64,000 nt of DNA, from positions 5,704,001-5,768,000 of the forward strand of contig NZ_JAGKQQ010000001.1 in assembly GCF_017939745.1 (NCBI RefSeq). The letters run 5' to 3'. How positions within the stretch are numbered: the stretch's first letter is position 1; each line of letters begins with the position of its first letter. The notes under the pieces are model-generated. The model was not told where the DNA came from. It ran no database searches and saw only the letters and a list, made by a program, of their open reading frames with translations. The position numbers were made by a program, and so were the translations under genes. Below, piece after piece: positions 43,496-54,614 of the stretch. This DNA comes from Gemmata palustris. GTDB lineage: Bacteria > Planctomycetota > Planctomycetia > Gemmatales > Gemmataceae.

Positions 43496-44356
43496 ATGAT
43501 GACCGTCGTTGCCGAACGAGGGCCGAGCGTGACTATGACACTTCCCGGTTTGGCCCTCCCGCACGTTACAAACGATTCGGACTTCCCGGCGGCCGACTCC
43601 GTGTCGGAAAAGCTCGCGGTCCGCGGGGTGAACTTCTGGTACGGCGCGAAGCAGGCCCTGTTCGACATCAACCTGAGCGTACCAGAGCGGTCGGTCACGG
43701 CGCTCATCGGGCCGAGCGGGTGCGGTAAGAGCACGCTGCTGCGGCTCGTGAACCGGATGAACGACCTGATCGAGGGAACGCAGCGCACCGGCAATATTCT
43801 GCTCGACGGAGAGGACATTAACGCCTCCGGGCACGACGTGTCAGCACTCCGTCGGCGGGTGGGAATGGTGTTCCAGAAATCGAACCCGTTCCCGAAGTCG
43901 ATCTACGAGAACGTGGCCTACGGCCCGCGCGTGTCCGGGGACCGGAATCGGGCGCGACTGGACGAGATCGTGGCCCGGTGCCTGAAGCGTGCGGCGCTGT
44001 GGAACGAGGTCAAGGACCGGTTGGGGGCCAGCGCCCTCGAACTGTCCGGCGGGCAGCAGCAGCGCCTGTGCATCGCCCGGGCGCTGGCGACCGATCCCGA
44101 AGTGCTGCTCATGGACGAACCGGCCAGCGCACTGGACCCCAAGAGCACTCAGGCCATCGAAGACCTGATCGCCGAGCTGAAGCGCGAGTACACGATCCTC
44201 ATCGTCACCCACAACATGCAGCAGGCGGCCCGCGTTTCGGACCAGACCGCGTTCTTCTTCGAGGGGAAGCTGGTCGAGAGCGGCCCGACGGAGCAGATGT
44301 TCCGCAAGCCGCGCGAGAAGCAGACCGAGGACTACATCACCGGGCGGTTCGGCTGA
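43496..44356 (+). CDS. pstB: Phosphate ABC transporter ATP-binding protein PstB
   Basis: 286 residues with Walker [11 protein letters not shown]-loop [23 protein letters not shown] (the NPFP...IYENV block is distinctive for PstB), signature [15 protein letters not shown], Walker [14 protein letters not shown], and the C-terminal EDYITGRFG. PstB powers high-affinity phosphate import with PstA and PstC. No pstSCA or phoU gene is in the window, so it is an orphan here. The N-terminus is about 35 residues longer than the usual PstB; starts at 43496 or 43499. A terminator follows. Confidence 0.93.
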   Translation: MMTVVAERGPSVTMTLPGLALPHVTNDSDFPAADSVSEKLAVRGVNFWYGAKQALFDINLSVPERSVTALIGPSGCGKSTLLRLVNRMNDLIEGTQRTGNILLDGEDINASGHDVSALRRRVGMVFQKSNPFPKSIYENVAYGPRVSGDRNRARLDEIVARCLKRAALWNEVKDRLGASALELSGGQQQRLCIARALATDPEVLLMDEPASALDPKSTQAIEDLIAELKREYTILIVTHNMQQAARVSDQTAFFFEGKLVESGPTEQMFRKPREKQTEDYITGRFG

Positions 44357-44387
44357 TCGCGCCGGGACCGAGAATCGCGCCCGAACG

Positions 44388-44419
44388 AAGGCCGACCCGA
44401 TTGCGGGCCGGCCTTTTTT
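44388..44419 (+). terminator. Intrinsic terminator after pstB
   Basis: Stem AAGGCCGACCCG / CGGGCCGGCCTT (11 of 12 pairs) with loop ATTG, arms 44388-44399 and 44404-44415, followed by a run of six T. Classic rho-independent form, 31 bases after the pstB stop. Confidence 0.9.
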
Positions 44420-44500
44420 CTTATCATCTCTATGATTCGGACCACTTTGTTCTGCACGCACCGTGCGGCCCATTCACCCCTCCCAGCGACCCCCGCCAAC

Positions 44501-45529
44501 ATGAAAGCCATTCAACTCGAACAGCCCAAAGCCTTCCGCGAAATCGACCTGCCCGAGCCGGCGCACCCCGGACCGGGCGACGCGGTCGTCCGCGTGTTCC
44601 GCGTCGGCGTGTGCGGTACCGATTACAGCGGCTACCTCGGCAAAATGCCGTTCTTCAGCTACCCGCGCATCCCGGGGCACGAACTCGGCGTCGAAGTGGT
44701 CGCGGTGGGCGACGGCGTAACTAACGTGAAACCTGGCGATAAGGCCGCCGTCGAGCCGTACATCAACTGCCAGCGGTGTTATTCGTGCGCGCGCGGCCAC
44801 ACCAACTGCTGCGAGAACCACCTGACGCTCGGCGTCCACGTGGACGGCGGATTGCGCCCGCTGTTCACGGTGCCGGCTCGGAAGCTGCACGTCTCCACGA
44901 AGCTCACGTTCGAGCAGCTCGCACTGGTGGAAACGTTGGGGATCGGGCTGCACGCCATCAACCGCTCGAACCCGCGTGCGGACGAAACCGTGTTCGTGAT
45001 CGGCGCCGGTCCGATCGGCCTCTCCGTGATCGAGTTCGCGAAACTGGCCGGCGCCCGCATTATCGTGATGGATTTGAACGAACAGCGGCTCGCGTTCGTG
45101 CGCGAGAAGATGGGCGTCACCGAAACGATCCTGTCGAAGGGCGTTCTCGAAGACGACGTGAAGACGTTCACCGACCTGACCGATGGGAAGCTCGGCAACG
45201 TGGTGGTGGACGCGACGGGCAGCGCGCGGAGCATGGTGAGCGCGTACAATTTCGTCGGCTTCACCGGTCGGCTGGTGTGGGTCGGCATCACCCAAGACCC
45301 ATTAACGCTCACGCAACCGCTGATGCACCGGCGCGAGATGACGTTCATGGCGAGCCGCAATGCCCTGAGCCACGAGTTCACGCGGATCATTCGCCTCATT
45401 GAGGGCGGGATGCTGGACACGCAGCCGTGGATCACGCACCGCGCCCCGATGAGCGAACTGATCGGCGTCTTCCCGACGTGGTTGAAGCCGGAAACCGGCG
45501 TCGTCAAAGCGATGGTCGAGGTGAACTGA
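44501..45529 (+). CDS. Zinc-dependent medium-chain dehydrogenase
   Basis: 342 residues from the ATG at 44501. Catalytic zinc residues are in CGTDYSGYLG and GHELG; structural zinc cysteines in NCQRCYSCARGHTNC; the nucleotide fold is VIGAGPIGLSVIEFAKLAGA with IVMDL after it. The family oxidises alcohols or polyols with NAD(P); resemblance is to sorbitol/L-threonine/galactitol-phosphate dehydrogenases, but the substrate is not determinable. The gene is single, after the pstB terminator, and the 126 bases downstream show nothing clear. Confidence 0.9.
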   Translation: MKAIQLEQPKAFREIDLPEPAHPGPGDAVVRVFRVGVCGTDYSGYLGKMPFFSYPRIPGHELGVEVVAVGDGVTNVKPGDKAAVEPYINCQRCYSCARGHTNCCENHLTLGVHVDGGLRPLFTVPARKLHVSTKLTFEQLALVETLGIGLHAINRSNPRADETVFVIGAGPIGLSVIEFAKLAGARIIVMDLNEQRLAFVREKMGVTETILSKGVLEDDVKTFTDLTDGKLGNVVVDATGSARSMVSAYNFVGFTGRLVWVGITQDPLTLTQPLMHRREMTFMASRNALSHEFTRIIRLIEGGMLDTQPWITHRAPMSELIGVFPTWLKPETGVVKAMVEVN

Positions 45530-45655
45530 TCTTGGGGTGAGCGAAGCGTGTTCCCGCGGCGCACGGATCGCAGCGGGGTACCGGACGCGGCGCAAGCACG
45601 TGATGCACACCGACATCATGTGCCGCTGGACCGGTGGAGAGTAATCTGCGAAGTA

Positions 45656-46372
45656 TCAACGAGTGAAAATGGGTACGAGAGCGTCCTCGATCTCTCGGAG
45701 GAACTCTCGAAGCCCATTTTCCTCACCGCGTTCGTGGAGTATCGTGAGCACAGTGAGACACTCTGCTTCTCGCACAAAGTCGTCAGCGATTAACACGCGC
45801 AACACCCGCTTCGCGCTGCGCTTGTCATTGTTCTCGTCGTGTTTGGCGGTCAACTCGTGCGAGCGCGCTCTCGGATCGAATCCGAGAAACAGCCTTTCTT
45901 TTTCAAATCGCTCGCGCTCTTCCTCGTCCTTTGGCTCGAAACCCGCAATGTGCCAGCACTCGCGCTTGGTGTGGGCCAACCCGATGACGACGGGAAACGG
46001 CCACGGTTCCGCAGAGCGGGCTTGGTGAAGCCCGTCGCGCCGGTCGAGGTCGTTATCCGAATCGCGAATGAGCAACACCGCATCCGGCTTGGGATCGAGG
46101 CGATTGAAGAGGATGAGCGCCCGCATCGCGTTGTGCGCATCGGGCGACGCCGGAAGGCCGTTGATGAAGCCGACGACGGAGACGTTGTTCGCGACGGCCG
46201 TAGTTTTCACCTCGCGCCAGAGCAGTTGTGGATCATCCGGCTTGTACCCGCGAAACTGAAGGTACTCCGGCTCCATCCAGTCCACCGCGTTGCACGCGAC
46301 GCGGGTCGTGAGCGCGGCGGCCGTTTGGCGATCGGCCGGTGCTTCGCAAACTAGGGCGATGGACCAACTCAT
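45656..46372 (-). CDS. TOPRIM-like partner of an AAA ATPase (candidate defence effector)
   Basis: 238 residues. The N-terminus IALVCEAPADRQTAAALTTRV places E10 where TOPRIM folds carry their glutamate after the first strand, and VLLIRDSDNDLDRRDGL (D104, D106, D108) gives the DxD motif after the next core strand. A later block HTKRECWHIAGFEP resembles the E-x-W segment of DUF4276/OLD-type TOPRIM proteins. These act as nucleases or metal-dependent effectors. The ATG overlaps the stop of the ATPase gene (ATGA). The same pairing of an ABC-like ATPase with a small TOPRIM protein occurs in PARIS; direct homology is unproven. Confidence 0.78.
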   Translation of the reverse strand: MSWSIALVCEAPADRQTAAALTTRVACNAVDWMEPEYLQFRGYKPDDPQLLWREVKTTAVANNVSVVGFINGLPASPDAHNAMRALILFNRLDPKPDAVLLIRDSDNDLDRRDGLHQARSAEPWPFPVVIGLAHTKRECWHIAGFEPKDEEERERFEKERLFLGFDPRARSHELTAKHDENNDKRSAKRVLRVLIADDFVREAECLTVLTILHERGEENGLREFLREIEDALVPIFTR

Positions 46373-47493
46373 AACGCGACCGGCGCGGGTTGTGGCTGTT
46401 CAACTTGAGGCTTGTCGAGTTTCTTCACCCAATCATCGCCAATGTGACTCCAGAACTCGCCGGGCGTCATCGCTTCCCGCCACCGTTCGACTTCGGGGTG
46501 GTCTTCGAGCCGCGCACAAATAGCCGAGCCGTCATCGCGCAGTCCCGTCACCCGCACTTCGTTCCACGCAAGTTGGTTCAAGATGTACGGCGAGTGCGAA
46601 GTCGCGATGATCTGGAGATCAGGGAATCGAGCCAGTAACGCCCGTAAAACCCCGATGAGTTCCATTTGCGCTTTCGGGTGCAAGCCGTGGTCGAGGTCGT
46701 CAAGTAACACGAGGCGCGGGCGATCGGGACCGAGAATGCTAGTCAATAACCCTAAAGCGCAGAGGGTACCGTTACTCGCGTGGGCGGCTCCAATACTCGG
46801 TGCTCCCCGGAAGTCAAAAATGATGCTGTCACCGTAGCTGCCGCCGTAGCTGCCGCCGGTCAATTTCTTGTCAAAGCGAATGCGATCAATTGCGGGGATC
46901 ACGACTCGAAGAGCGTCGGAAATGAGTTTGAAATCATCGGGTTGGTTCAGAGCGGTGTAGGCGAGCGTTGAAGGAAGGCCCGCGCCACTCGGGTGCATGA
47001 GTGGCGGGTTTGAGGTTACGATAGAAGGGGAAGCAAGTAGCGCGGGATCAAGGCGAAGGAGCAGCGCGCGGCTGAACATCTCGCCTTGTTTCGACGGGTT
47101 GACAAATCTCTTTTGCACTTCATCCCGTGACGAGTTCCTTGAACATTCGATTCCCGCTGTTACCTCAGCCCCTCGACCGTCACGCATCCAACACCCCAAC
47201 GTCAAGTTAAACTCACGGAGACTACTGGACCGACAAGCGGCCAGTTCCGTGAGATTTTCGATTCCGACTTGGGGCATTGATGTCGAAGAGCTGAACACTC
47301 CTCCGGGACGTGGCGGGTGTGGAAGTGAGCCGTCACCGCCACCTGAAACAACTCGACAGACAATTTCCAGCCCCTGCAGCACGCTCGTCTTCCCGCTCCC
47401 GTTCGGGCCGACCAGCACCGTGAGCCGCGAGTCGAACGTGACCTCCACGTCGCGCAGCGCCTTGAAGTTCTGGAACTTCGCCCGGTGAATCAT
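46369..47493 (-). CDS. OLD/AAA_21-like ATPase of a two-gene module
   Basis: 374 residues. Walker A GPNGSGKT (29-36) follows [23 protein letters not shown], a typical SMC/RecF/OLD-type start. The signature-like ASNGT (239-243), Walker [17 protein letters not shown] (D265, D266; the usual glutamate is Asp) and the switch ATSHSPYIL (H300) complete an ABC-type ATPase without transporter features. The stop overlaps the start of the TOPRIM-like gene. It is divergent from uvrB, with starts 93 bases apart. The local base composition looks less GC-rich than neighbours, consistent with acquisition. Confidence 0.87.
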   Translation of the reverse strand: MIHRAKFQNFKALRDVEVTFDSRLTVLVGPNGSGKTSVLQGLEIVCRVVSGGGDGSLPHPPRPGGVFSSSTSMPQVGIENLTELAACRSSSLREFNLTLGCWMRDGRGAEVTAGIECSRNSSRDEVQKRFVNPSKQGEMFSRALLLRLDPALLASPSIVTSNPPLMHPSGAGLPSTLAYTALNQPDDFKLISDALRVVIPAIDRIRFDKKLTGGSYGGSYGDSIIFDFRGAPSIGAAHASNGTLCALGLLTSILGPDRPRLVLLDDLDHGLHPKAQMELIGVLRALLARFPDLQIIATSHSPYILNQLAWNEVRVTGLRDDGSAICARLEDHPEVERWREAMTPGEFWSHIGDDWVKKLDKPQVEQPQPAPVAL

Positions 47494-47586
47494 CGCAAGC
47501 TCCCAAGCCCTACTGACCTTCCGTTCCTCGGTCTGATAGCGTTACGCTACCAGTTCTTTCTCGCGCGATCCACCGGAGACGAGACG

Positions 47587-49671
<2,085 letters not shown>

Positions 49672-49767
49672 GCGTGACAAAAAGCGGAACGATCGGGCCG
49701 ACGAAGAAGATGTAACCGGTCCGGGGGGTAGAGATATGATCTCTCTATCGCTCCCCGGAGATCCGCC

Positions 49768-52710
49768 GTGTCAAACGATCCGGACGTCACGCGCCTGCCC
49801 GCGACCGATCACCTACCCGCCGACGAACCGTCCCCGACCATCGTCCGCCCCGCCGACTTGCCCGCCACCGATGCGCTCCTCGGCAATTCGACACTCCGCT
49901 CGTGGCGTCCAACGGCGCCGGGCTTGCCGACCGTTCCCGGTTACGAGGTGCTGCGGGAGATCGCACGGGGCGGGATGGGCCGGGTGCTCGCCGCACGCGA
50001 CCTCTCGCTCGGCCGCGAGGTCGCCATCAAGGTGCTGCTCCCGGGCACCGCGACACACGACGCCGTACCGCGGTTCGTGACCGAGTCCAAAATCACCGCG
50101 CGGCTCCCGCACCCGAACGTCCCGCCCGTTTACGCCCTCGGAACCCTCGCCGACGGTTCCCCCTTTCTGGCAATGAAACTGGTCGAGGGTTCCACGTTTG
50201 CGGTGGCACTCCGGGACCGAACGTCCCCGGCCGACGAGCTTCCGCGGTTCGTGCGGACGTTCGAGCAGGTGTGCCTGGCCGTCGGCTTCGCGCACTCCCA
50301 GGGCATGATCCACCGCGACCTGAAACCGTCGAACGTCATGGTCGGGGCGTTCGGCGAAGTCCAGGTCATGGATTGGGGACTGGCCAAGTCGGTGGCGGGA
50401 ACCGACGAGCGCGGGCCGGATTCGCCCGGGTACGAAGCCGGCGACGAAACGCTGGCCGGTCAGATCATGGGTACCCCTGCGTATATGCCCCCGGAGCAAG
50501 CGCGGGGCGAACCCGTCGATTGCCGCGCCGACGTGTTCGCCCTCGGTGCGATTTTGTCCGAGATCCTCACCGGCGCGCGCCTGTTTGCGGGGAAAACGTC
50601 GGCCGAGGCGGTTGCGCGCGCGGCGGCCAACGACATCGGGGACGCGCTCGCTCGGTTGACCGCGTGCGGCGCGGACGCCGAACTGGTCGCGCTGGCGAAG
50701 CGCTGTCTGGCGCCGAACGCGGCCGGCCGCCCCGCCGACGGGAAGGTCGTAGCGGACGCGGTCGCAGCGTACCGCGCGGGTGTGGAGGAGCGGTTGCGAA
50801 CGTCCGAGCGCCAGCGCGCCGCGGACGCGGCAAAAGCGATCGAGTTACGCAAACGGCGCCGCGTGCAGGTCGCTCTGGCCGGTGCGGTGACGCTGCTACT
50901 GTTCGGCGCCGCCGGGTTCGCGGTGTGGGAAGAGCAGCAAGCGACCGAGCGCAAACTCGAAGCGAGCCGGCAGGCCGCCGAGCACCGGGCCGACATCGAA
51001 CGGACCGAGCGCGAGAAACGGGAGGCTGCGTTCCGTCAGCAGGTGAAGGACAACGAGGCCGCGGCCGAGAACCGTCAGGCGCTCACCGAACTCGTGAAGC
51101 GGTGCGAGGAGGCGCTGAGCGCGAACGGCGAACTCGCCGCGGGCGCAGCCCTGGTGGAGATCGACCGCCGGGCGAGCGCGCCGGGCGCGGAAGATTTTCG
51201 CGCGCGCATCGAACGCTGCCGTAAGGATCGCGCGATGCTGGTTCGCCTCAATCAGATCGATGACCAGCGCTGGACCCCGACCCGCGGGTCCGTGCCGCCC
51301 CCATCGACCGCGGTCCCGCACTGGGCACGGGCCTTCGCCGATTACGGGATCGTTCCCAAAACCACGGCGCCTGCGGACGTGAGCCGGCTGTTAGAACACT
51401 CCCCGATCCGGGAGCGCGTGCTCGCGGCTCTGGAGTTGTGGCACCTGTTCGGCGCGGTTCCCGGATTGACCGAGATCCTCCACGCGGCCGATGCCGATCC
51501 GGTTCGAGACGCGATTCGAGCGGATGTGCGCCACAAAGCGTGGGACCGGGTGGGGGAGTTGGTCAAAGGCATTGCCGACGGGACCGCGGCGCTCGAGCAA
51601 CCGGCCCGCTTCGTCGCGGCTGTGGGGATCGTCCCCGAAATCTCCCGGGAGCGGCGCCGGGCGCTTCTCGAGCGAGCTGTGGTCCGCACTCCAAACGATT
51701 TCGCGGTCCTCATGGGGCTCGGCGGGGCGCACCCGAATACCGCCCCCGACGTGGCCGGTGAGCGGGTGCGGTGGTACCAGGCGGCGGTTTCGGTTCGCCC
51801 GCAATCGTTCGTTCCGCGGATGAGTTTGGGTATCGCCCTCTGGGATCAGGGGAAACAAAGTGACTCGATCCGGTGCTTCCGGGATGCGGTTCGGCTCGGA
51901 CCCGGGAACGCTTGGTGCCGCTACAACCTGGCGAAGGCACTGAGGGACAGCGGAGATTTGCCCGGCGCACTCGCCGAGCTCCGAGAGGCCGTCCGGCTCG
52001 ATCCTGGTGAAGCACGAATTCGCGATGCCCTGGGGAGCGCGCTCGGCGAGAACCGTGAACTGGCGGGCGCTCTTACGGAACTGCGGGAGGCCGTCCGACT
52101 CGATCCCGAATACGCCGGCGCCCGGTACAACTTGGGAAACGTGTTACGATCGCAGCGGGACTTGAAAGGAGCACTCGCCGAGTACCGTGAAGCCGTCCGT
52201 ATTCAACCGGATATGCCGGACGCGCTCAACGCCCTGGGAAATGCGTTGTGGGATGCGCGCGACCTGACGGGAGCCGAAGAGTGCTTCCGTAAAGCGGTCG
52301 CGAGCGACAAAAATTTCATCAACGCCCGCTACAACCTGGGGCTTCTCCTCAAGCAAAAGGGCGATCTGCCCGGTGCGATCACCGAGTACCGAGAAGTCAT
52401 CCGGCTCGACCCGAAGTACGCACGCGCCTACTACGGTTTGGGAATCGCCCTGCGTGCAAGTGACGACGCGCCCGGCGCGATCGCCGCGTACCGCAAACTC
52501 CTCGACCTCGATCCGAACCATTCCGCCGGGCATAACGGGTTGGGGAACGCGCTGAAGGACACGGGGGATCTGGACGGCGCCATCGCCGCGTTCCGCGAAG
52601 CGCTCCGGCTCAATCCCAACAACAGCGCGGCGAAGGCCAATCTCGCGGAGAGCCTGAAGGAAAAGGCCGAGCGCATTGCCCCACCGCCGCGAGAAGCAAA
52701 AAAGCCGTAA
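49768..52710 (+). CDS. Ser/Thr protein kinase with TM helix and TPR array
   Basis: 980 residues. Kinase domain (about 58-340): glycine loop ARGGMGRVLAAR, K88 in VAIKVL, HRDLKPSNVMV (D184, N189) and DWG in place of DFG with D202 kept, so probably active. A membrane helix (ALAGAVTLLLFGAAGFAVW) is followed by a coiled coil (AAEHRADIERTEREKREAAF) and, from about residue 640, eight or more TPR units such as LAELREAVRLDPGEARIRDALG. TPRs bind proteins. Kinases of this form are very common in Gemmata relatives. It follows uvrB by 96 bases. Confidence 0.92.
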   Translation: MSNDPDVTRLPATDHLPADEPSPTIVRPADLPATDALLGNSTLRSWRPTAPGLPTVPGYEVLREIARGGMGRVLAARDLSLGREVAIKVLLPGTATHDAVPRFVTESKITARLPHPNVPPVYALGTLADGSPFLAMKLVEGSTFAVALRDRTSPADELPRFVRTFEQVCLAVGFAHSQGMIHRDLKPSNVMVGAFGEVQVMDWGLAKSVAGTDERGPDSPGYEAGDETLAGQIMGTPAYMPPEQARGEPVDCRADVFALGAILSEILTGARLFAGKTSAEAVARAAANDIGDALARLTACGADAELVALAKRCLAPNAAGRPADGKVVADAVAAYRAGVEERLRTSERQRAADAAKAIELRKRRRVQVALAGAVTLLLFGAAGFAVWEEQQATERKLEASRQAAEHRADIERTEREKREAAFRQQVKDNEAAAENRQALTELVKRCEEALSANGELAAGAALVEIDRRASAPGAEDFRARIERCRKDRAMLVRLNQIDDQRWTPTRGSVPPPSTAVPHWARAFADYGIVPKTTAPADVSRLLEHSPIRERVLAALELWHLFGAVPGLTEILHAADADPVRDAIRADVRHKAWDRVGELVKGIADGTAALEQPARFVAAVGIVPEISRERRRALLERAVVRTPNDFAVLMGLGGAHPNTAPDVAGERVRWYQAAVSVRPQSFVPRMSLGIALWDQGKQSDSIRCFRDAVRLGPGNAWCRYNLAKALRDSGDLPGALAELREAVRLDPGEARIRDALGSALGENRELAGALTELREAVRLDPEYAGARYNLGNVLRSQRDLKGALAEYREAVRIQPDMPDALNALGNALWDARDLTGAEECFRKAVASDKNFINARYNLGLLLKQKGDLPGAITEYREVIRLDPKYARAYYGLGIALRASDDAPGAIAAYRKLLDLDPNHSAGHNGLGNALKDTGDLDGAIAAFREALRLNPNNSAAKANLAESLKEKAERIAPPPREAKKP

Positions 52711-52738
52711 AAGACACGGTGAGCTTTCCGTGGCTCAC

Positions 52739-52795
52739 AAACGCGAGCGGGGCGGGGTGGGAAGACAAGTTCCCACCCCCGCCCCGCTCGCGTTT
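52739..52795. terminator. Strong bidirectional terminator hairpin
   Basis: Arms about 52739-52763 and 52770-52795 pair over 25 bases with one bulged base, loop GACAAG, and end in TTT. It lies 28 bases after the TPR kinase stop and also just downstream of the minus-strand mini-gene at 52808. Confidence 0.85.
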
Positions 52796-52807
52796 ATCGC
52801 GCGCCTG

Positions 52808-52933
52808 TTACCGGCCACAGCCCGGTGCGAGGAACGCGATGATGACCACCGGTAGTGGCAAGCCGAGAAGCAGTGCGGCTAGGCCCCAGCGAATTTTGCC
52901 CCAGCGAGTAGTGGCTTCGTCTTGCGGCATCAT
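52808..52933 (-). CDS. Single-helix membrane mini-protein
   Basis: 41 residues from tandem ATGs at 52933/52930, with ACGGAGATACC at ribosome-site distance. The protein has a short polar head (MMPQDEATTRWGKIRW), one hydrophobic helix (GLAALLLGLPLPVVIIAFLA) and a tail PGCGR. The terminator at 52739-52795 would also serve it. No homology can be claimed; it is called on ribosome site, helix and terminator. A function tied to the neighbouring kinase or phosphate transporter cannot be shown. Confidence 0.6.
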   Translation of the reverse strand: MMPQDEATTRWGKIRWGLAALLLGLPLPVVIIAFLAPGCGR

Positions 52934-53159
52934 ATCGGTATCTCCGTATCGGAGTGAAGTGGGACGATGATTCCATTGTCGGCCGTCCGTGACTGGCCTG
53001 CAGGAAGTAATGCAAGCCGTGTGCCGAATCGCGCCACCGGTTCCGTAGAAAAAGCGGATCGAAGATTCACGGAGACGAGTCGCGGCCCCGGGGCGCCCGG
53101 AGTTTCGTGACACAGTGCCTTTGCGGATCTTTGGTTCGCTACTCGCTCAAGGACCGCGC

Positions 53160-54599
53160 ATGAATTTCTGGACCGCCGTCGGGGAGCTCGGAGGTTGGCC
53201 GCTCGTATTCCTGATCGTCGCCCTCTTCGTCGCGTTCGCGTTCGAGTTCATTAACGGGTTCCACGACACCGCCAACGCGGTCACCACGGTCATCTACACG
53301 CGCACCCTCCCGGCGACACCGGCCGTCCTGTACTCCGGGCTGATGAACTTCACCGGGGCGCTCGTCACCGTTCTGTTCGGCGGCGCCGCGGTCGCGTTCA
53401 GCATCGTGAACCTGCTCCCGGTCGATTTGCTCATCCGAGCGGACTCGAACGCCGCTCTCGTGATGGTCCTGGCGCTGTTGCTCGCGGGCGTGGTGTGGAA
53501 CCTCGGCACGTGGTACAAGGGCCTCCCGGTGTCGAGTTCGCACACGCTCATCGGCTCGATCCTCGGGGTCGGGGTGGCGAACAGTTTGTGGAACAACGAG
53601 GGGCTGGCGGGGGTGAACTGGGCGAAGGCCGGTGAGGTCGGGCTCGGGTTACTGTTGTCGCCGCTGTGCGGGTTTCTCGCGGCCGGGGCGCTCCTGCTCG
53701 TGATGCGCCGCGTGCTCCGGGAGCCGACGCTGTACGAACCGCCGCGGGACGGGGACCGACCGCCGGCCTGGGTGCGCGTGGTGCTGATCTTCACGTGCGG
53801 CGGGGTGAGCTTCGCGCACGGCTCGAACGACGGGCAAAAGGGGATGGGGCTCTTGCTGCTCGTGCTGATCGGGTTCATGCCGGTTCACTACGCGCTGACG
53901 GTAAATAAGCCGGAAACGGCGTCGAGCGTGTGCGCCGCGATCGGCAACGTGCGCGCGATCTACGCCAAGCACGGAATCTCGTTGCCGGAGCAACTGGACA
54001 AAGACCTGAAGTTCGTCGCGGACCGGCTCGCGGGGCGCGAGAGCCTGACCGAACTGGCCAAGCTGGAAGAACGGGACGAGGCCGGTGCCCTCGTAAACGT
54101 GCGGTGGGAAGTGCGACAGGCGCTCCAGCGCACCAACCGCGAACTCAAGCGCGTCGGGACCGGGCGCACCGGACCGGACGAGTTCCGAAAAGAGGTGGAA
54201 GTGGTCCGAAAAACGGCCATCGCGCCCGTTATCGAGTTCGTGCCGGTCTGGGTGGTGGTGTGTACCGCACTGGCGCTCGGAACCGGGACGTGCATCGGGT
54301 ACAAGCGCATCGTCGTGACGGTCGCGGAGAAAATCGGCAAATCGCACCTGACATACGGTCAGGGGGCCGCCGCCGAGGGCGTCGCCGCGGTCACGATCCT
54401 CGCCGCCGATTTCGTTCACCTGCCGGTCAGCACGACTCAGGTACTTTCGAGCGGCGTGGCCGGCACAATGGCCGCGAACGGGTCCGGCGTCCAGCGCGCG
54501 ACGTGTCAGAAGATCGTGCTCGCGTGGGCGCTCACGTTGCCCGCGTGCATGCTCCTGGCCGGGTTGCTGTTCGTCGCGGGGCGGCTGATCGTGGGATGA
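53160..54599 (+). CDS. pit: PiT-family inorganic phosphate transporter
   Basis: 479 residues from the ATG at 53160, with AAGGACC upstream; the frame is open to 53115. The two PiT signatures are FEFINGFHDTANAVTTVIYT near the N-terminus and SFAHGSNDGQKGMGLLL near residue 225, each in a set of membrane helices, with a cytoplasmic loop of about 110 residues between the halves (LPEQLDKDLKFVADRLAGRE). PiT proteins import phosphate as a metal complex, driven by protons. It is unlinked to the pstB gene at 43496. The convergent gene at 54615 ends 15 bases away. Confidence 0.92.
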   Translation: MNFWTAVGELGGWPLVFLIVALFVAFAFEFINGFHDTANAVTTVIYTRTLPATPAVLYSGLMNFTGALVTVLFGGAAVAFSIVNLLPVDLLIRADSNAALVMVLALLLAGVVWNLGTWYKGLPVSSSHTLIGSILGVGVANSLWNNEGLAGVNWAKAGEVGLGLLLSPLCGFLAAGALLLVMRRVLREPTLYEPPRDGDRPPAWVRVVLIFTCGGVSFAHGSNDGQKGMGLLLLVLIGFMPVHYALTVNKPETASSVCAAIGNVRAIYAKHGISLPEQLDKDLKFVADRLAGRESLTELAKLEERDEAGALVNVRWEVRQALQRTNRELKRVGTGRTGPDEFRKEVEVVRKTAIAPVIEFVPVWVVVCTALALGTGTCIGYKRIVVTVAEKIGKSHLTYGQGAAAEGVAAVTILAADFVHLPVSTTQVLSSGVAGTMAANGSGVQRATCQKIVLAWALTLPACMLLAGLLFVAGRLIVG

Positions 54600-54614
54600 G
54601 TTGTGCCCCACGGG

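Noticed and set aside
45548-45793. 81-codon open frame on the plus strand
   Set aside because: It overlaps the end of the TOPRIM-like gene antisense, lacks a ribosome site, and shows no domain.
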